The notes: generated from the letters alone by a model not told the origin. DNA of 9,238 nt from Bacilli bacterium (GCA_900772415.1 CAAHEC010000053.1:1-9238), one strand, 5' to 3'; positions 1 through 4,712 are shown, counted from the stretch's first letter. Numbers and translations: made by a program.

Positions 1-279
1 GTATACTCTTACTTTTTTATCTAATGTGCCTAAATTGGGATAAACATATGAAGCATATTGAATGGCTCCTATATCACTAAAGTGGTCTTTGTGATAATGG
101 CTTATAATAATATTTAAGTTTCCTAAGTCTTGAGGAAATTTTAATAACCTTGTAACACCAGCACCACAATCTAATAATATGTTATTATTGTTATATTGAA
201 CTAAAAAGCCTGGACAGTTTCTATTACCTTTAGGGTAGGGTGAAATCGTTCCCAGCGGAGTAATTGCTATTTCCTTCAT
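1..279 (-). CDS. MBL-fold metallo-hydrolase, N-terminal part (runs off left edge)
   Basis: The 93 visible codons read as the N-terminus of a metallo-beta-lactamase-fold hydrolase of the ribonuclease Z/YhfI-like type. The metal-binding motif HYHKDH (HxHxDH) lies at residues 61-66, preceded by the family's conserved strand ending LLDCGAG (35-41) and an early GTISPYPKGNRNCPGF stretch (10-25). These enzymes use a dinuclear metal site to hydrolyse phosphodiester or related bonds; the substrate here is unknown. I prefer the ATG at 279 over the in-frame ATG at 297. The best promoter (-10 at 303-308) puts the transcription start at about 296, so 297 would be leaderless, while 279 has a weak GAAAG SD upstream. 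The C-terminal two thirds lie outside the window. Confidence 0.9.
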   Translation of the reverse strand, partial: MKEIAITPLGTISPYPKGNRNCPGFLVQYNNNNILLDCGAGVTRLLKFPQDLGNLNIIISHYHKDHFSDIGAIQYASYVYPNLGTLDKKVRVY

Positions 280-302
280 AAATTCACATTCTTTCATATA
301 TT

Positions 303-330
303 ATTATATAATTTTTCTTGGTATTTTCAA
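303..330 (-). promoter_or_regulatory. Promoter for the MBL-fold gene
   Basis: On the minus strand, TTGAAA (325-330) and TATAAT (303-308) are separated by 16 bp. The predicted start point at about 296 leaves a 5' UTR of roughly 17 nt before the ATG at 279. Confidence 0.65.
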
Positions 331-395
331 AATATATATTTCTTATGAATATCATAACTATATTTATTAAAAAATAACATATTGAGTAAAATCAC

Positions 396-424
396 TAGTA
401 ATCTTAAGGTAAATATATTATAAT
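396..424 (+). promoter_or_regulatory. Promoter of the candidate toxin mRNA
   Basis: A perfect TATAAT lies at 419-424; the -35 region is poor (AGTAAT at the 17-bp position). The start point would fall at 431-433, so the transcript would begin directly with the GAGATGTAT segment that is repeated in the antisense RNAs. Confidence 0.5.
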
Positions 425-431
425 TAATTAC

Positions 432-469
432 GAGATGTATTTAATAGTTAGGTGTTTTTACCTCAGTCC
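432..469 (+). repeat. 5'-UTR copy of the RNA repeat shared with both antisense RNAs
   Basis: The blocks GAGATGTAT(T)TAAT (432-445), GTTAG(G)TG (447-454) and CTCAGTCC (462-469) recur in the same order on the minus strand at 716-678. The second minus copy (988-956) retains the core and right blocks but has a shortened left block. Because the copies are inverted, the mRNA 5' end is complementary to its own 3' region (678-716). The two differences from the A copy (positions 441 and 452) both become G-U pairs in RNA, so about 30 pairs in three helices survive. A small hairpin AGGT/ACCT (450-463) is also present. Confidence 0.7.
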
Positions 470-537
470 AAAACTTATATTTTTTTAATTTATATTTTTA
501 TGGAAAGCGAAGTGAAGTCCTATGAAAGGAATTTTTA

Positions 538-684
538 ATGGAGTACTTAATTGTACTCATTGTAATTTTAGTCTTAATAGACAAAATTACCAATTCCTCA
601 AAAAGGAAGTAAATTTCTCTTTAAGAGAAAAAAATAGAAGCACCTATTCATTAAATAGGTGCTTCTTAGACATTCTGGACTGAG
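538..684 (+). CDS. 48-aa candidate type I toxin with N-terminal hydrophobic helix
   Basis: Translation from 538 gives a 48-residue protein whose residues 3-14 (YLIVLIVILVLI) form a hydrophobic helix, followed by DKITNSSKK and a polar, basic tail ending RCFLDILD. The start has a good SD, AAAGGA at 525-530, with 7-nt spacing. A 12-codon ORF (500-538) overlaps the ATG as TAATG and may couple translation. The last 16 or so codons run through the hairpin at 637-667, so the tail is encoded by DNA that also terminates the opposing RNA. Small hydrophobic peptides with a charged tail and an antisense RNA overlapping the 3' end are typical of type I toxins (TxpA, BsrG, Fst groups). I do not recognise this exact family; toxicity is inferred from architecture. 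The proposed action is at the cytoplasmic membrane. Confidence 0.55.
629..667 (-). terminator. Terminator of antisense RNA A
   Basis: A perfect 13-bp stem (637-649 with 655-667, loop CATTA) is followed on the minus strand by a near-continuous U run (A7 at 629-635 on plus). A second small stem TTTCTC/GAGAAA (615-631) follows. Confidence 0.85.
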
Positions 685-721
685 AAGCATCTAACCGCCA
701 AATTAGATACATCTCTTTTTA
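685..721 (+). terminator. Terminator of the toxin mRNA
   Basis: Read on plus, ATCTAA (690-695) pairs with TTAGAT (704-709), enclosed by GAGA (683-686) and TCTC (713-716), then T5 and more AT-rich sequence (717-721). The same DNA forms the 5' hairpin of antisense RNA A on minus. Its ascending and descending arms are also the partners for the mRNA 5' end. Confidence 0.5.
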
Positions 722-771
722 TATTATGTAAATAACCATAATATATACAATGAGATTTTCCTCTCACTAAC

Positions 772-799
772 ATTATATCATTTATTTTTGAAAAATCAA
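772..799 (-). promoter_or_regulatory. Promoter of antisense RNA A
   Basis: TTGATT (794-799) and TATAAT (772-777) on the minus strand, 16 bp apart. The flanks (TTTCTTG before the -35, GTTAGTGAGA after the -10) are the same as at the RNA B promoter, showing the two are duplicates. Confidence 0.75.
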
Positions 800-842
800 C
801 AAGAAAGTGCAATTTTTCTACAAAAATATATCTCATAGTCAA

Positions 843-905
843 CTGCACTAATTTGGCTTTAATCGCCAAGATTATAACAAATGGAACTAAATTTTTCTTT
901 AAGAG
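843..905 (+). pseudogene. Decayed second copy of the small hydrophobic toxin gene
   Basis: Reading on plus around 846-875 gives LALIAKIITN, which aligns with LVLIDKITN of the 48-aa peptide. It is followed by the DNA identical to the toxin's 3' end (896-943). There is no N-terminal half, start codon or SD, and the frame relative to the shared 3' DNA has shifted, so the copy ends as NGTKFFFKRKK at the TAG at 913-915. I read it as the eroded toxin half of a tandem duplicate whose antisense RNA half survives. The protein match is short, so this is moderate evidence. Confidence 0.4.
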
Positions 906-943
906 AAAAAAATAGAAGCACCTATTCATTAAATAGGTGCTTC
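906..943 (-). terminator. Terminator of antisense RNA B
   Basis: A 12-bp stem (915-926 with 932-943) is followed on the minus strand by a U-rich run (A7 at 906-912 on plus). Confidence 0.8.
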
Positions 944-992
944 AAAGTTTAAACCGGACTGAGAAGCATCTAACGAGCAAATTAGATATCTC
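906..992 (-). ncRNA. Antisense RNA B, shorter paralogue of RNA A
   Basis: A second minus-strand unit with its own strong promoter (-10 at 999-1004) and terminator (906-943) predicts an RNA of about 87 nt. It shares with RNA A the 5' GUUAGUGAG flank, a 19-nt block (956-974 = 678-696), an 11-nt block (978-988 = 700-710) and the 48-nt terminator region (896-943 = 619-666). It lacks the ATATTATG stem. The hairpin loop differs at three positions (GAG versus CGC). Complementarity to the 538-684 mRNA would let it act in trans, or it may be an orphan of the decayed copy. Confidence 0.6.
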
Positions 993-998
993 ACTAAC

Positions 999-1027
999 AT
1001 TATAATAATTAATTTCTTATAAGTCAA
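999..1027 (-). promoter_or_regulatory. Promoter of antisense RNA B
   Basis: TTGACT (1022-1027) and TATAAT (999-1004) on minus with a 17-bp spacer, one of the best promoters in the window and stronger than that of the toxin mRNA. Confidence 0.8.
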
Positions 1028-1073
1028 CAAGAAACACAAATATTCTGCAAAAAACGCTTGATGAGTGCGATAT

Positions 1074-1096
1074 AAAAACGAGCCTTCTTAGCTCGT
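1074..1096 (-). terminator. Terminator of tRNA-Leu
   Basis: ACGAGC/GCTCGT stem (1078-1083 with 1091-1096) followed on the minus strand by a T run. It lies 13 nt downstream of the tRNA CCA end. Confidence 0.8.
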
Positions 1097-1108
1097 GTCA
1101 ATCAAACA

Positions 1109-1195
1109 TGGTGCCTGTGGTGGGACTCGAACCCACACGATATCGCTACCACTGGATTTTGAGTCCAGCGCGTCTACCAATTCCGCCACACAGGC
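1109..1195 (-). tRNA. tRNA-Leu (anticodon CAA)
   Basis: The minus strand folds as a class II tRNA. The acceptor GCCTGTG pairs with CACAGGC, the anticodon stem is CTGGA/TCCAG with loop CTCAAAA (anticodon CAA, reads UUG), there is a long variable arm containing GCGATATCG, and the T loop is TTCGAGT. CCA is encoded at 1111-1109. A -10 TATAAT at 1204-1209 lies just upstream with a weak -35, and a terminator lies downstream, so the gene is a single unit. Confidence 0.96.
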
Positions 1196-1239
1196 ATAAC
1201 TAAATTATATCATACTTTTTTCTATTTTAAAGAAAAAAC

Positions 1240-1269
1240 TTGTATCTAAATATAAATAAGTGTTAGAAT
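1240..1269 (+). promoter_or_regulatory. Promoter of the Tam41-like gene
   Basis: TTGTAT (1240-1245) and TAGAAT (1264-1269) with an 18-bp spacer, about 30 bp before the start codon. An SD-like AAAGAGAG lies at 1287-1294. Confidence 0.5.
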
Positions 1270-1299
1270 GAATATACTGCTTTAAGAAAGAGAGATTTT

Positions 1300-2220
1300 A
1301 TGAAACCAGAAAAAGAACAAGCAATTAAAAAATTTATAAGTAAACGCCCTAAATGTGACATCGCCTTTGGTTACGGTTCCGGCGTCTTTGACCAAAAAGG
1401 CTACACCAGCACCGACACTCCCCAAATTGACCTTATTTTAGGTGTCGGAGACTTTAATGCTTGGCATCAAGAAAATATCAAAAACAACCCCGGTGATTAT
1501 AGTGATACCCTAAGAAAAAATATCACTTCTCCATTAGCTAAACTAGGCGTACCTATTGTATATCAAAATTATATCCAAGATCAAAACTACCAATTCAAAG
1601 TAGGAACCATCGAAACCAAAGCTATGCTAAATGATATCAAAACATATAATTCTAACTTCTTTAATGGCCGTCTTCAAAAACCAGTATACCTAATCCAGAG
1701 TACCTCCGAATTTGACAAATTAATTGAACGAAACCATGACTGGGGCTACGAACTAGCAACATTCTTAATGTCTAGTGATATTTATACCAAGAACCAGCTT
1801 TATCAAACAATTTACAAGCTATCCTATATTGGTCAGTTAAGAAACCTAGGCTTTGAAGATAAAAATAAATGCAAAAACACTCTAGACAACCAACAAGAAC
1901 TATTTGATAACATGTACGCTAAATACTTTGCTGGCACCACCAGTGGCTACTACCTAACAAGAGACATCAAAGATTCCCTAGTTCAATTACTTGACTTACC
2001 AATTCCTTATAGCAAAGAAACCCAAAAACTTATCAAAGACTGCATTTGGAACCCGGACGAACGAAAAATTCTTTACCTAAGAAAAATGTTAATTGACTAT
2101 TTAAAACAAATGAATAGAGATACCGAAGCAATCCTTGCCGTAAAACAACTCTTACTAGACCCTAAGACATCCTTGACATACACACTAAACAAAAGAAAAA
2201 AATATCTTAATTCTAAGTAA
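1300..2220 (+). CDS. Tam41/Mmp37-type CDP-diacylglycerol synthase (phosphatidate cytidylyltransferase)
   Basis: This 306-aa protein matches the Tam41 (Mmp37) family, which makes CDP-diacylglycerol from phosphatidate and CTP at the membrane surface and is unrelated to the integral-membrane CdsA. Family hallmarks are the nucleotidyltransferase motif FGYGSGVF (23-30), the acidic strand IDLIL (43-47, D44) with D51, the following WH (55-56), DYS (66-68), the FKVGTI segment (99-104) and GRLQKPV (123-129). Length is normal for the family, and no mitochondrial presequence or membrane span is visible. The family is best known from mitochondria; bacterial members occur in some Firmicutes. The gene has its own promoter and a purine-rich SD. 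Its composition is odd: many codons end in C, unlike every neighbour. Family assignment is firm; activity is inferred. Confidence 0.88.
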   Translation: MKPEKEQAIKKFISKRPKCDIAFGYGSGVFDQKGYTSTDTPQIDLILGVGDFNAWHQENIKNNPGDYSDTLRKNITSPLAKLGVPIVYQNYIQDQNYQFKVGTIETKAMLNDIKTYNSNFFNGRLQKPVYLIQSTSEFDKLIERNHDWGYELATFLMSSDIYTKNQLYQTIYKLSYIGQLRNLGFEDKNKCKNTLDNQQELFDNMYAKYFAGTTSGYYLTRDIKDSLVQLLDLPIPYSKETQKLIKDCIWNPDERKILYLRKMLIDYLKQMNRDTEAILAVKQLLLDPKTSLTYTLNKRKKYLNSK

Positions 2221-2225
2221 ACTTA

Positions 2226-2234
2226 TGATATAAT
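2226..2234 (+). promoter_or_regulatory. Extended -10 promoter for the small membrane protein
   Basis: TG-N-TATAAT at 2226-2234, directly after the Tam41 stop codon. The -35 is weak. The start point would be near 2241, leaving a very short leader before the ATG at 2259. Confidence 0.45.
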
Positions 2235-2258
2235 AAAAAATAGAAAGTAGTTGATATA

Positions 2259-2468
2259 ATGAACTTTGCTCAATATTGTATTTTATTACTAGCGTCTCTA
2301 TTTGTAATAATTACTGTTATAAATCTATCTAAAATGGTTGTGCTAATCACTAAAGAAACAAAAACTAACTCCCAAGAATTAGACGCTGGAATTAGAAATC
2401 TTCTCATTTCCGTTGGACTTTTAAGTATTGCTTCTTTCATATATATAGTCTTGGTCTTTTTAGGCTAA
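2259..2468 (+). CDS. Small two-helix membrane protein, unknown function
   Basis: A 69-aa protein with two predicted membrane helices, about residues 6-30 (CILLLASLFVIITVINL and on) and 47-68 (NLLISVGLLSIASFIYIVLVFL). They are joined by a polar loop, KETKTNSQELDAG (32-44). I do not recognise a family. The ATG at 2259 has only a weak upstream AGAAAG. The gene lies 38 nt after the Tam41-like gene and 53 nt before the HD-domain gene, each with a plausible promoter of its own, so the three need not be one operon. Proximity to a phospholipid-synthesis enzyme is suggestive at most. Confidence 0.7.
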   Translation: MNFAQYCILLLASLFVIITVINLSKMVVLITKETKTNSQELDAGIRNLLISVGLLSIASFIYIVLVFLG

Positions 2469-2497
2469 TTGAAAAATATATTAAATTGTAGTATACT
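2469..2497 (+). promoter_or_regulatory. Promoter of the HD-domain gene
   Basis: TTGAAA (2469-2474) and TATACT (2492-2497) with a 17-bp spacer. The SD GAGGTG (2509-2514) follows, 7 nt before the ATG. Confidence 0.75.
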
Positions 2498-2521
2498 TTA
2501 GAAGTCTTGAGGTGAAATATT

Positions 2522-3022
2522 ATGTCTTTATCCAAGAAAATGGAATTTGAGATAATTGTTGAAGATATATTAAATAATGATAAATTTAAAAGTTTAAGTA
2601 GGGAATTACACCACGGTATTAGTAGATATGAACATTCCCTTCGTGTTGCTAAATATAGTTATAATGTTGCTACAATACTTCATATGAAAGACTATAAAGA
2701 AATAACTAGGGCAGCTCTTTTACATGATTTTTATGATGATGTTGATCTAGGAAACGATACTTCTTTCCAAAGATTATATACCCATCCTCATATGGCTATG
2801 GTAAATGCTAAAAAGTACTTTGAACTTAATGAGACCCAAGAAAACATAATTGAATCTCACATGTTTCCCATGTCTAAAACTTTACCTAAGTCTAAAGCAG
2901 CTGTTTTAGTATCTTTAATGGATAAAAGTGCGGCAACATATGAAATGGCTCATTTTAAACTAGCTTTAAAACTAAGTATGTTATTAATATTTTTATACAA
3001 CGTGATTACTATTGAAAAATAG
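2522..3022 (+). CDS. HD-domain phosphohydrolase-like protein
   Basis: A 166-aa soluble protein with the metal-ligand pattern of the HD superfamily. There is a first histidine in RYEHSLRVA (H38), the HD pair in LLHDFYDD (H68-D69), histidines in YTHPHMAM (88 and 90) and IESHMF (113), and an aspartate in LMDKS (D134). HD proteins hydrolyse phosphomonoesters or phosphodiesters, commonly of nucleotides; the substrate here cannot be read from sequence. Start choice is secure: SD GAGGTG with 7-nt spacing. The C-terminus (about 147-166) becomes hydrophobic, LALKLSMLLIFLYNVI, and the stop codon falls only 8 nt before the split tRNA at 3031. Any promoter for that host tRNA would therefore have to lie inside this gene's 3' end. 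Confidence 0.82.
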   Translation: MSLSKKMEFEIIVEDILNNDKFKSLSRELHHGISRYEHSLRVAKYSYNVATILHMKDYKEITRAALLHDFYDDVDLGNDTSFQRLYTHPHMAMVNAKKYFELNETQENIIESHMFPMSKTLPKSKAAVLVSLMDKSAATYEMAHFKLALKLSMLLIFLYNVITIEK

Positions 3023-3030
3023 TACTTCCT

Positions 3031-3070
3031 GTCCTTGTAACTCAGTTGGATAGAGTACTCGCCTCCTAAG
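3031..3070 (+). pseudogene. 5' half of a tRNA-Arg(CCU) gene, split at the anticodon loop
   Basis: These 40 nt read as a tRNA up to position 39: acceptor strand GTCCTTG, D arm ACTC...GAGT with GTTGGATA loop, anticodon 5' strand CTCGC and loop CTCCTAA (anticodon CCT). The next bases, GAGAT, cannot pair with CTCGC (GCGAG is expected), and no T arm follows. The break is at the end of GCCTCCTAAG. A distinct intact tRNA-Arg(CCU) lies 170 nt downstream. This looks like an attachment-site junction where an element interrupted the host tRNA. Confidence 0.75.
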
Positions 3071-3123
3071 AGATGAACTATGTTACTAAAAAAGTCCAGT
3101 TTTTAGGGGCTGGATAGGACTAT

Positions 3124-3169
3124 GATAGATAAAAGTGTCGCAAAAGTGTCGCAATATTTTCTATCTATC
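3124..3169. repeat. Tandem 11-bp direct repeat inside a 7-bp inverted repeat
   Basis: AAAAGTGTCGC occurs twice back to back (3131-3141, 3142-3152), flanked by GATAGAT (3124-3130) and ATCTATC (3163-3169). It sits 54-100 bp inside the putative element end, where integrase arm sites or accessory-protein sites usually lie. Confidence 0.6.
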
Positions 3170-3221
3170 TTTAAAAAAAACGTATTATTTTAAAAAAAAT
3201 GAACCTATTTTATCATTTCTA

Positions 3222-3230
3222 TGTTAAGAT
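3222..3230 (+). promoter_or_regulatory. Extended -10 promoter of tRNA-Arg
   Basis: TG-N-TAAGAT (3222-3230) places the start point near 3237, a few nt before the mature tRNA 5' end. The -35 is weak. Confidence 0.45.
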
Positions 3231-3240
3231 GGGTTTGTAT

Positions 3241-3317
3241 GTCCTCGTAGCACAAGTGGATACTGCGTCTGCCTCCTAAGCGGAAGAGTGGGTGTTCGAA
3301 TCACCTCGGGGACACCA
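3241..3317 (+). tRNA. tRNA-Arg (anticodon CCU), probably element-borne
   Basis: A complete cloverleaf: acceptor GTCCTCG with CGGGGAC, a 3-bp D stem GCA/TGC, anticodon stem TCTGC/GCGGA with loop CTCCTAA (anticodon CCT, reads AGG), T stem GGGTG/CACCT with TTCGAAT loop, and encoded CCA (3315-3317). Its 5' half differs at many positions from the split tRNA at 3031-3070 but has the same anticodon loop. That suggests it was brought in to replace the interrupted host gene. Confidence 0.93.
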
Positions 3318-3322
3318 TTATT

Positions 3323-3350
3323 TTGATATTTTAAGTACCAATATTATAAA
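3323..3350 (+). promoter_or_regulatory. Possible promoter of the replication-initiator-like gene
   Basis: TTGATA (3323-3328) and TATAAA (3345-3350), 16-bp spacer. It overlaps the AT-rich hairpin at 3348-3388. Confidence 0.4.
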
Positions 3351-3388
3351 AAATTGCTAAATTATTTTTTGGATTTAACAATTTTTTT
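3348..3388 (+). terminator. AT-rich hairpin after tRNA-Arg, possible terminator
   Basis: AAAAAATTG (3348-3356) pairs with CAATTTTTT (3379-3387), with five more pairs inside after one mismatch, ending in a T7 run (3382-3388). Low GC makes termination uncertain; a role in the leader of the next gene is the alternative. Confidence 0.4.
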
Positions 3389-3406
3389 GATTTTAAGGAG
3401 GTTAAA

Positions 3407-4150
3407 ATGTCAATTTTTAAAATAGAAAAAACAAGGGATTATACGGTAATGTCTAATTACCATTTAAGAGATAAAAATTTAAGTTATAAAGCAAAAGGTT
3501 TATTATCGTTTATGTTATCGTTACCAACAGATTGGGATTATTCATTAAGAGGGTTAGAAGCAATAAGCAAGGAAAGTATAAAAGCTATTAGAAATATTCT
3601 ACAGGAGCTTGAAAATAATAAGTATTTAATAAGAACTAGAATGCAGGATGAAAACGGAAGATTCTACTATGATTATTCTATATATGAAGTTCCATATACA
3701 CTTCATCCGAATTACCAAAAAGGGTATGCGGATGAAGGGCATACCCAAAGTGGTTTACAAATAAATACTAATATACAAAATATTGAAGAACAAAATGATA
3801 AAGTTGATAAAACTACTTTTGAGGATTACAAGCATAATTATTTGACAAATGAATTGATAAGAAGTAGGTATATAACTTGTGATGATTCACAGGTTTTTTA
3901 TTATGACAAATTATTTGATAAGTTACTTGCTAATGGAAATGAGTATAAAGATTTATTAACTATTATTCATTATATTATTCCAAGAGTATTACAAAGAAAC
4001 TTTTTTGATGAAGATGGTAAAAAAATTGAAAATAAATTCGGTTATTTGAAAAATTCAATAATTAGTAATATAAATAAATTAAATAATTTATCAAATGAGT
4101 TATGGGGAGAAGATGAATCTGAATTAGATAAAGATGAAATATTTTTATGA
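3407..4150 (+). CDS. Replication-initiator-like winged-helix protein of mobile elements
   Basis: A 247-aa protein whose first ~96 residues match the helix-turn-helix replication-initiator/replisome-organiser-like proteins common on Firmicutes conjugative elements and plasmids. The signature runs FKIEKTRDYTVMSNYHLRDKNLSYKAKGLLSFMLSLPTDWDYS (4-46), then the GLEAISKES recognition region (49-57) and a wing ending in SIYEVP (91-96). Residues 100-145 are a polar linker, and a helical C-terminal domain (146-247) resembles the DUF6017-like tail. Such proteins bind origin DNA to start replication of the element; that role is family-based inference. SD AAGGAGG (3395-3401) is the strongest in the window and fixes the start. 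It is the first gene inside the proposed junction. Confidence 0.7.
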   Translation: MSIFKIEKTRDYTVMSNYHLRDKNLSYKAKGLLSFMLSLPTDWDYSLRGLEAISKESIKAIRNILQELENNKYLIRTRMQDENGRFYYDYSIYEVPYTLHPNYQKGYADEGHTQSGLQINTNIQNIEEQNDKVDKTTFEDYKHNYLTNELIRSRYITCDDSQVFYYDKLFDKLLANGNEYKDLLTIIHYIIPRVLQRNFFDEDGKKIENKFGYLKNSIISNINKLNNLSNELWGEDESELDKDEIFL

Positions 4151-4169
4151 TATCTTCACCTATCAGTAA

Positions 4170-4198
4170 AATAAAAAAGAGCATAGCCCTTTTTTATT
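4170..4198. terminator. Bidirectional terminator between convergent genes
   Basis: AATAAAAAAG (4170-4179) pairs with CTTTTTTATT (4189-4198) around a 9-nt loop, giving a U run on either strand. It serves the initiator-like gene (plus) and the double-HTH regulator (minus), whose stop codon it overlaps. Confidence 0.65.
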
Positions 4199-4631
4199 AA
4201 ATTTCTTTATTCAATAGCCAATTAAGTGATTTATTAGATAATTTTGCAATTTCAATGATAAATAATGTAGATGGCATTGTTTTGCCTGTTTCGTAGTCGC
4301 TTATTACAGAATGAGTTGTGTTTAATTTTGCTGCAAGTTTTTCCTGAGTATAATTTATTGATTTTCTTGCGAGTTTAATTCTACTTCCTAATTCCTTTTT
4401 ATTAATTTCTTTCTTTTTAAATAAAGTTTTTTTATTGCTTGATAAATCAACTAAATAATCAATGTTAATATTATATTTGTTTGATATTTTATTTAGATAG
4501 TACAAAGGAATCGTATTTTCGTTTATTTCCCATAAAGAATAAGCACTTCTGGAACAACCTAATGTTTTTGCCATTTCTTCTTGTGTGATTTCTAATTCAT
4601 CTCTTAGATATCTAATTTTTTCGGTATTCAT
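4197..4631 (-). CDS. Double-HTH XRE-family transcription regulator
   Basis: A 144-aa protein made of two successive XRE/Cro-type helix-turn-helix domains. The first covers about 6-62 (ITQEEMAKTLGCSRSAYSLWE...IDYLVDL), the second about 81-141 (YTQEKLAAKLNTTHSVISDYETGK...LNWLL), joined by a lysine-rich linker (66-80). A tandem arrangement in one chain could let a monomer hold two half-sites. I choose the ATG at 4631 over the GTG at 4640, because that GTG lies within the GGTGAG SD. Upstream is a divergent promoter region with an inverted repeat, the usual place for autorepression by element-encoded XRE repressors. Target genes are unknown. Confidence 0.83.
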   Translation of the reverse strand: MNTEKIRYLRDELEITQEEMAKTLGCSRSAYSLWEINENTIPLYYLNKISNKYNINIDYLVDLSSNKKTLFKKKEINKKELGSRIKLARKSINYTQEKLAAKLNTTHSVISDYETGKTMPSTLFIIEIAKLSNKSLNWLLNKEI

Positions 4632-4669
4632 CTTTCTCACCGAACAAATTATTTCATTAATGCTATTTA

Positions 4670-4712
4670 TTTTTACATTTTGCTTTGCATACCGACAAAA
4701 ATGTGCTAGTAT
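4670..4712. promoter_or_regulatory. Divergent promoter and candidate operator upstream of the double-HTH regulator
   Basis: On plus: TTTGCA (4684-4689), 17 bp, then an extended -10 TGC-TAGTAT (4704-4712). On minus: TTGTCG (4693-4698), 17 bp, TAAAAA (4670-4675). An imperfect inverted repeat, ACATTTTG (4675-4682) and CAAAAATGT (4696-4704), spans both, and a CTTTGCA motif lies at 4683-4689. Confidence 0.45.

Larger units (their letters stand above)
629..765 (-). ncRNA. Antisense RNA A, candidate antitoxin of the 538-684 peptide
   Basis: A minus-strand transcription unit with promoter (-10 at 772-777, -35 at 794-799), predicted start at about 765 and a terminator at 629-667 gives an RNA of about 137 nt without a credible ORF. 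It begins GUGAGAGG, has a stem ATATTATG/CATAATAT, then the repeated hairpin ATCTAA-N8-TTAGAT enclosed by GAGA/TCTC, then CTCAGTCC and the terminator stem. It overlaps the last ~94 nt of the predicted toxin mRNA (to about 722), so the two RNAs are perfectly complementary there. This matches the TxpA/RatA and BsrG/SR4 layout, where duplex formation triggers RNase III cleavage. That mechanism is inference. Confidence 0.6.

Noticed and set aside
522..638. 38-codon plus frame MKGIFNGVL... overlapping the candidate toxin
   Set aside because: No SD upstream of 522 and no hydrophobic segment; the frame beginning at 538 has a properly spaced SD and a membrane helix.
666..929. 87-codon minus-strand frame
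   Set aside because: Its start codon lies inside the RNA B terminator hairpin and it runs through the RNA A promoter and hairpins; no SD, and the sequence is better explained by the two RNA units.
3031..3120. A full tRNA or tRNA-like RNA ending at the GGAC near 3120
   Set aside because: The anticodon 3' strand and T arm are absent and only five acceptor pairs could form; a truncated gene explains it better.
3131..3152. CRISPR-like repeats
   Set aside because: Only two 11-bp units without spacers; no array or cas genes in the window.
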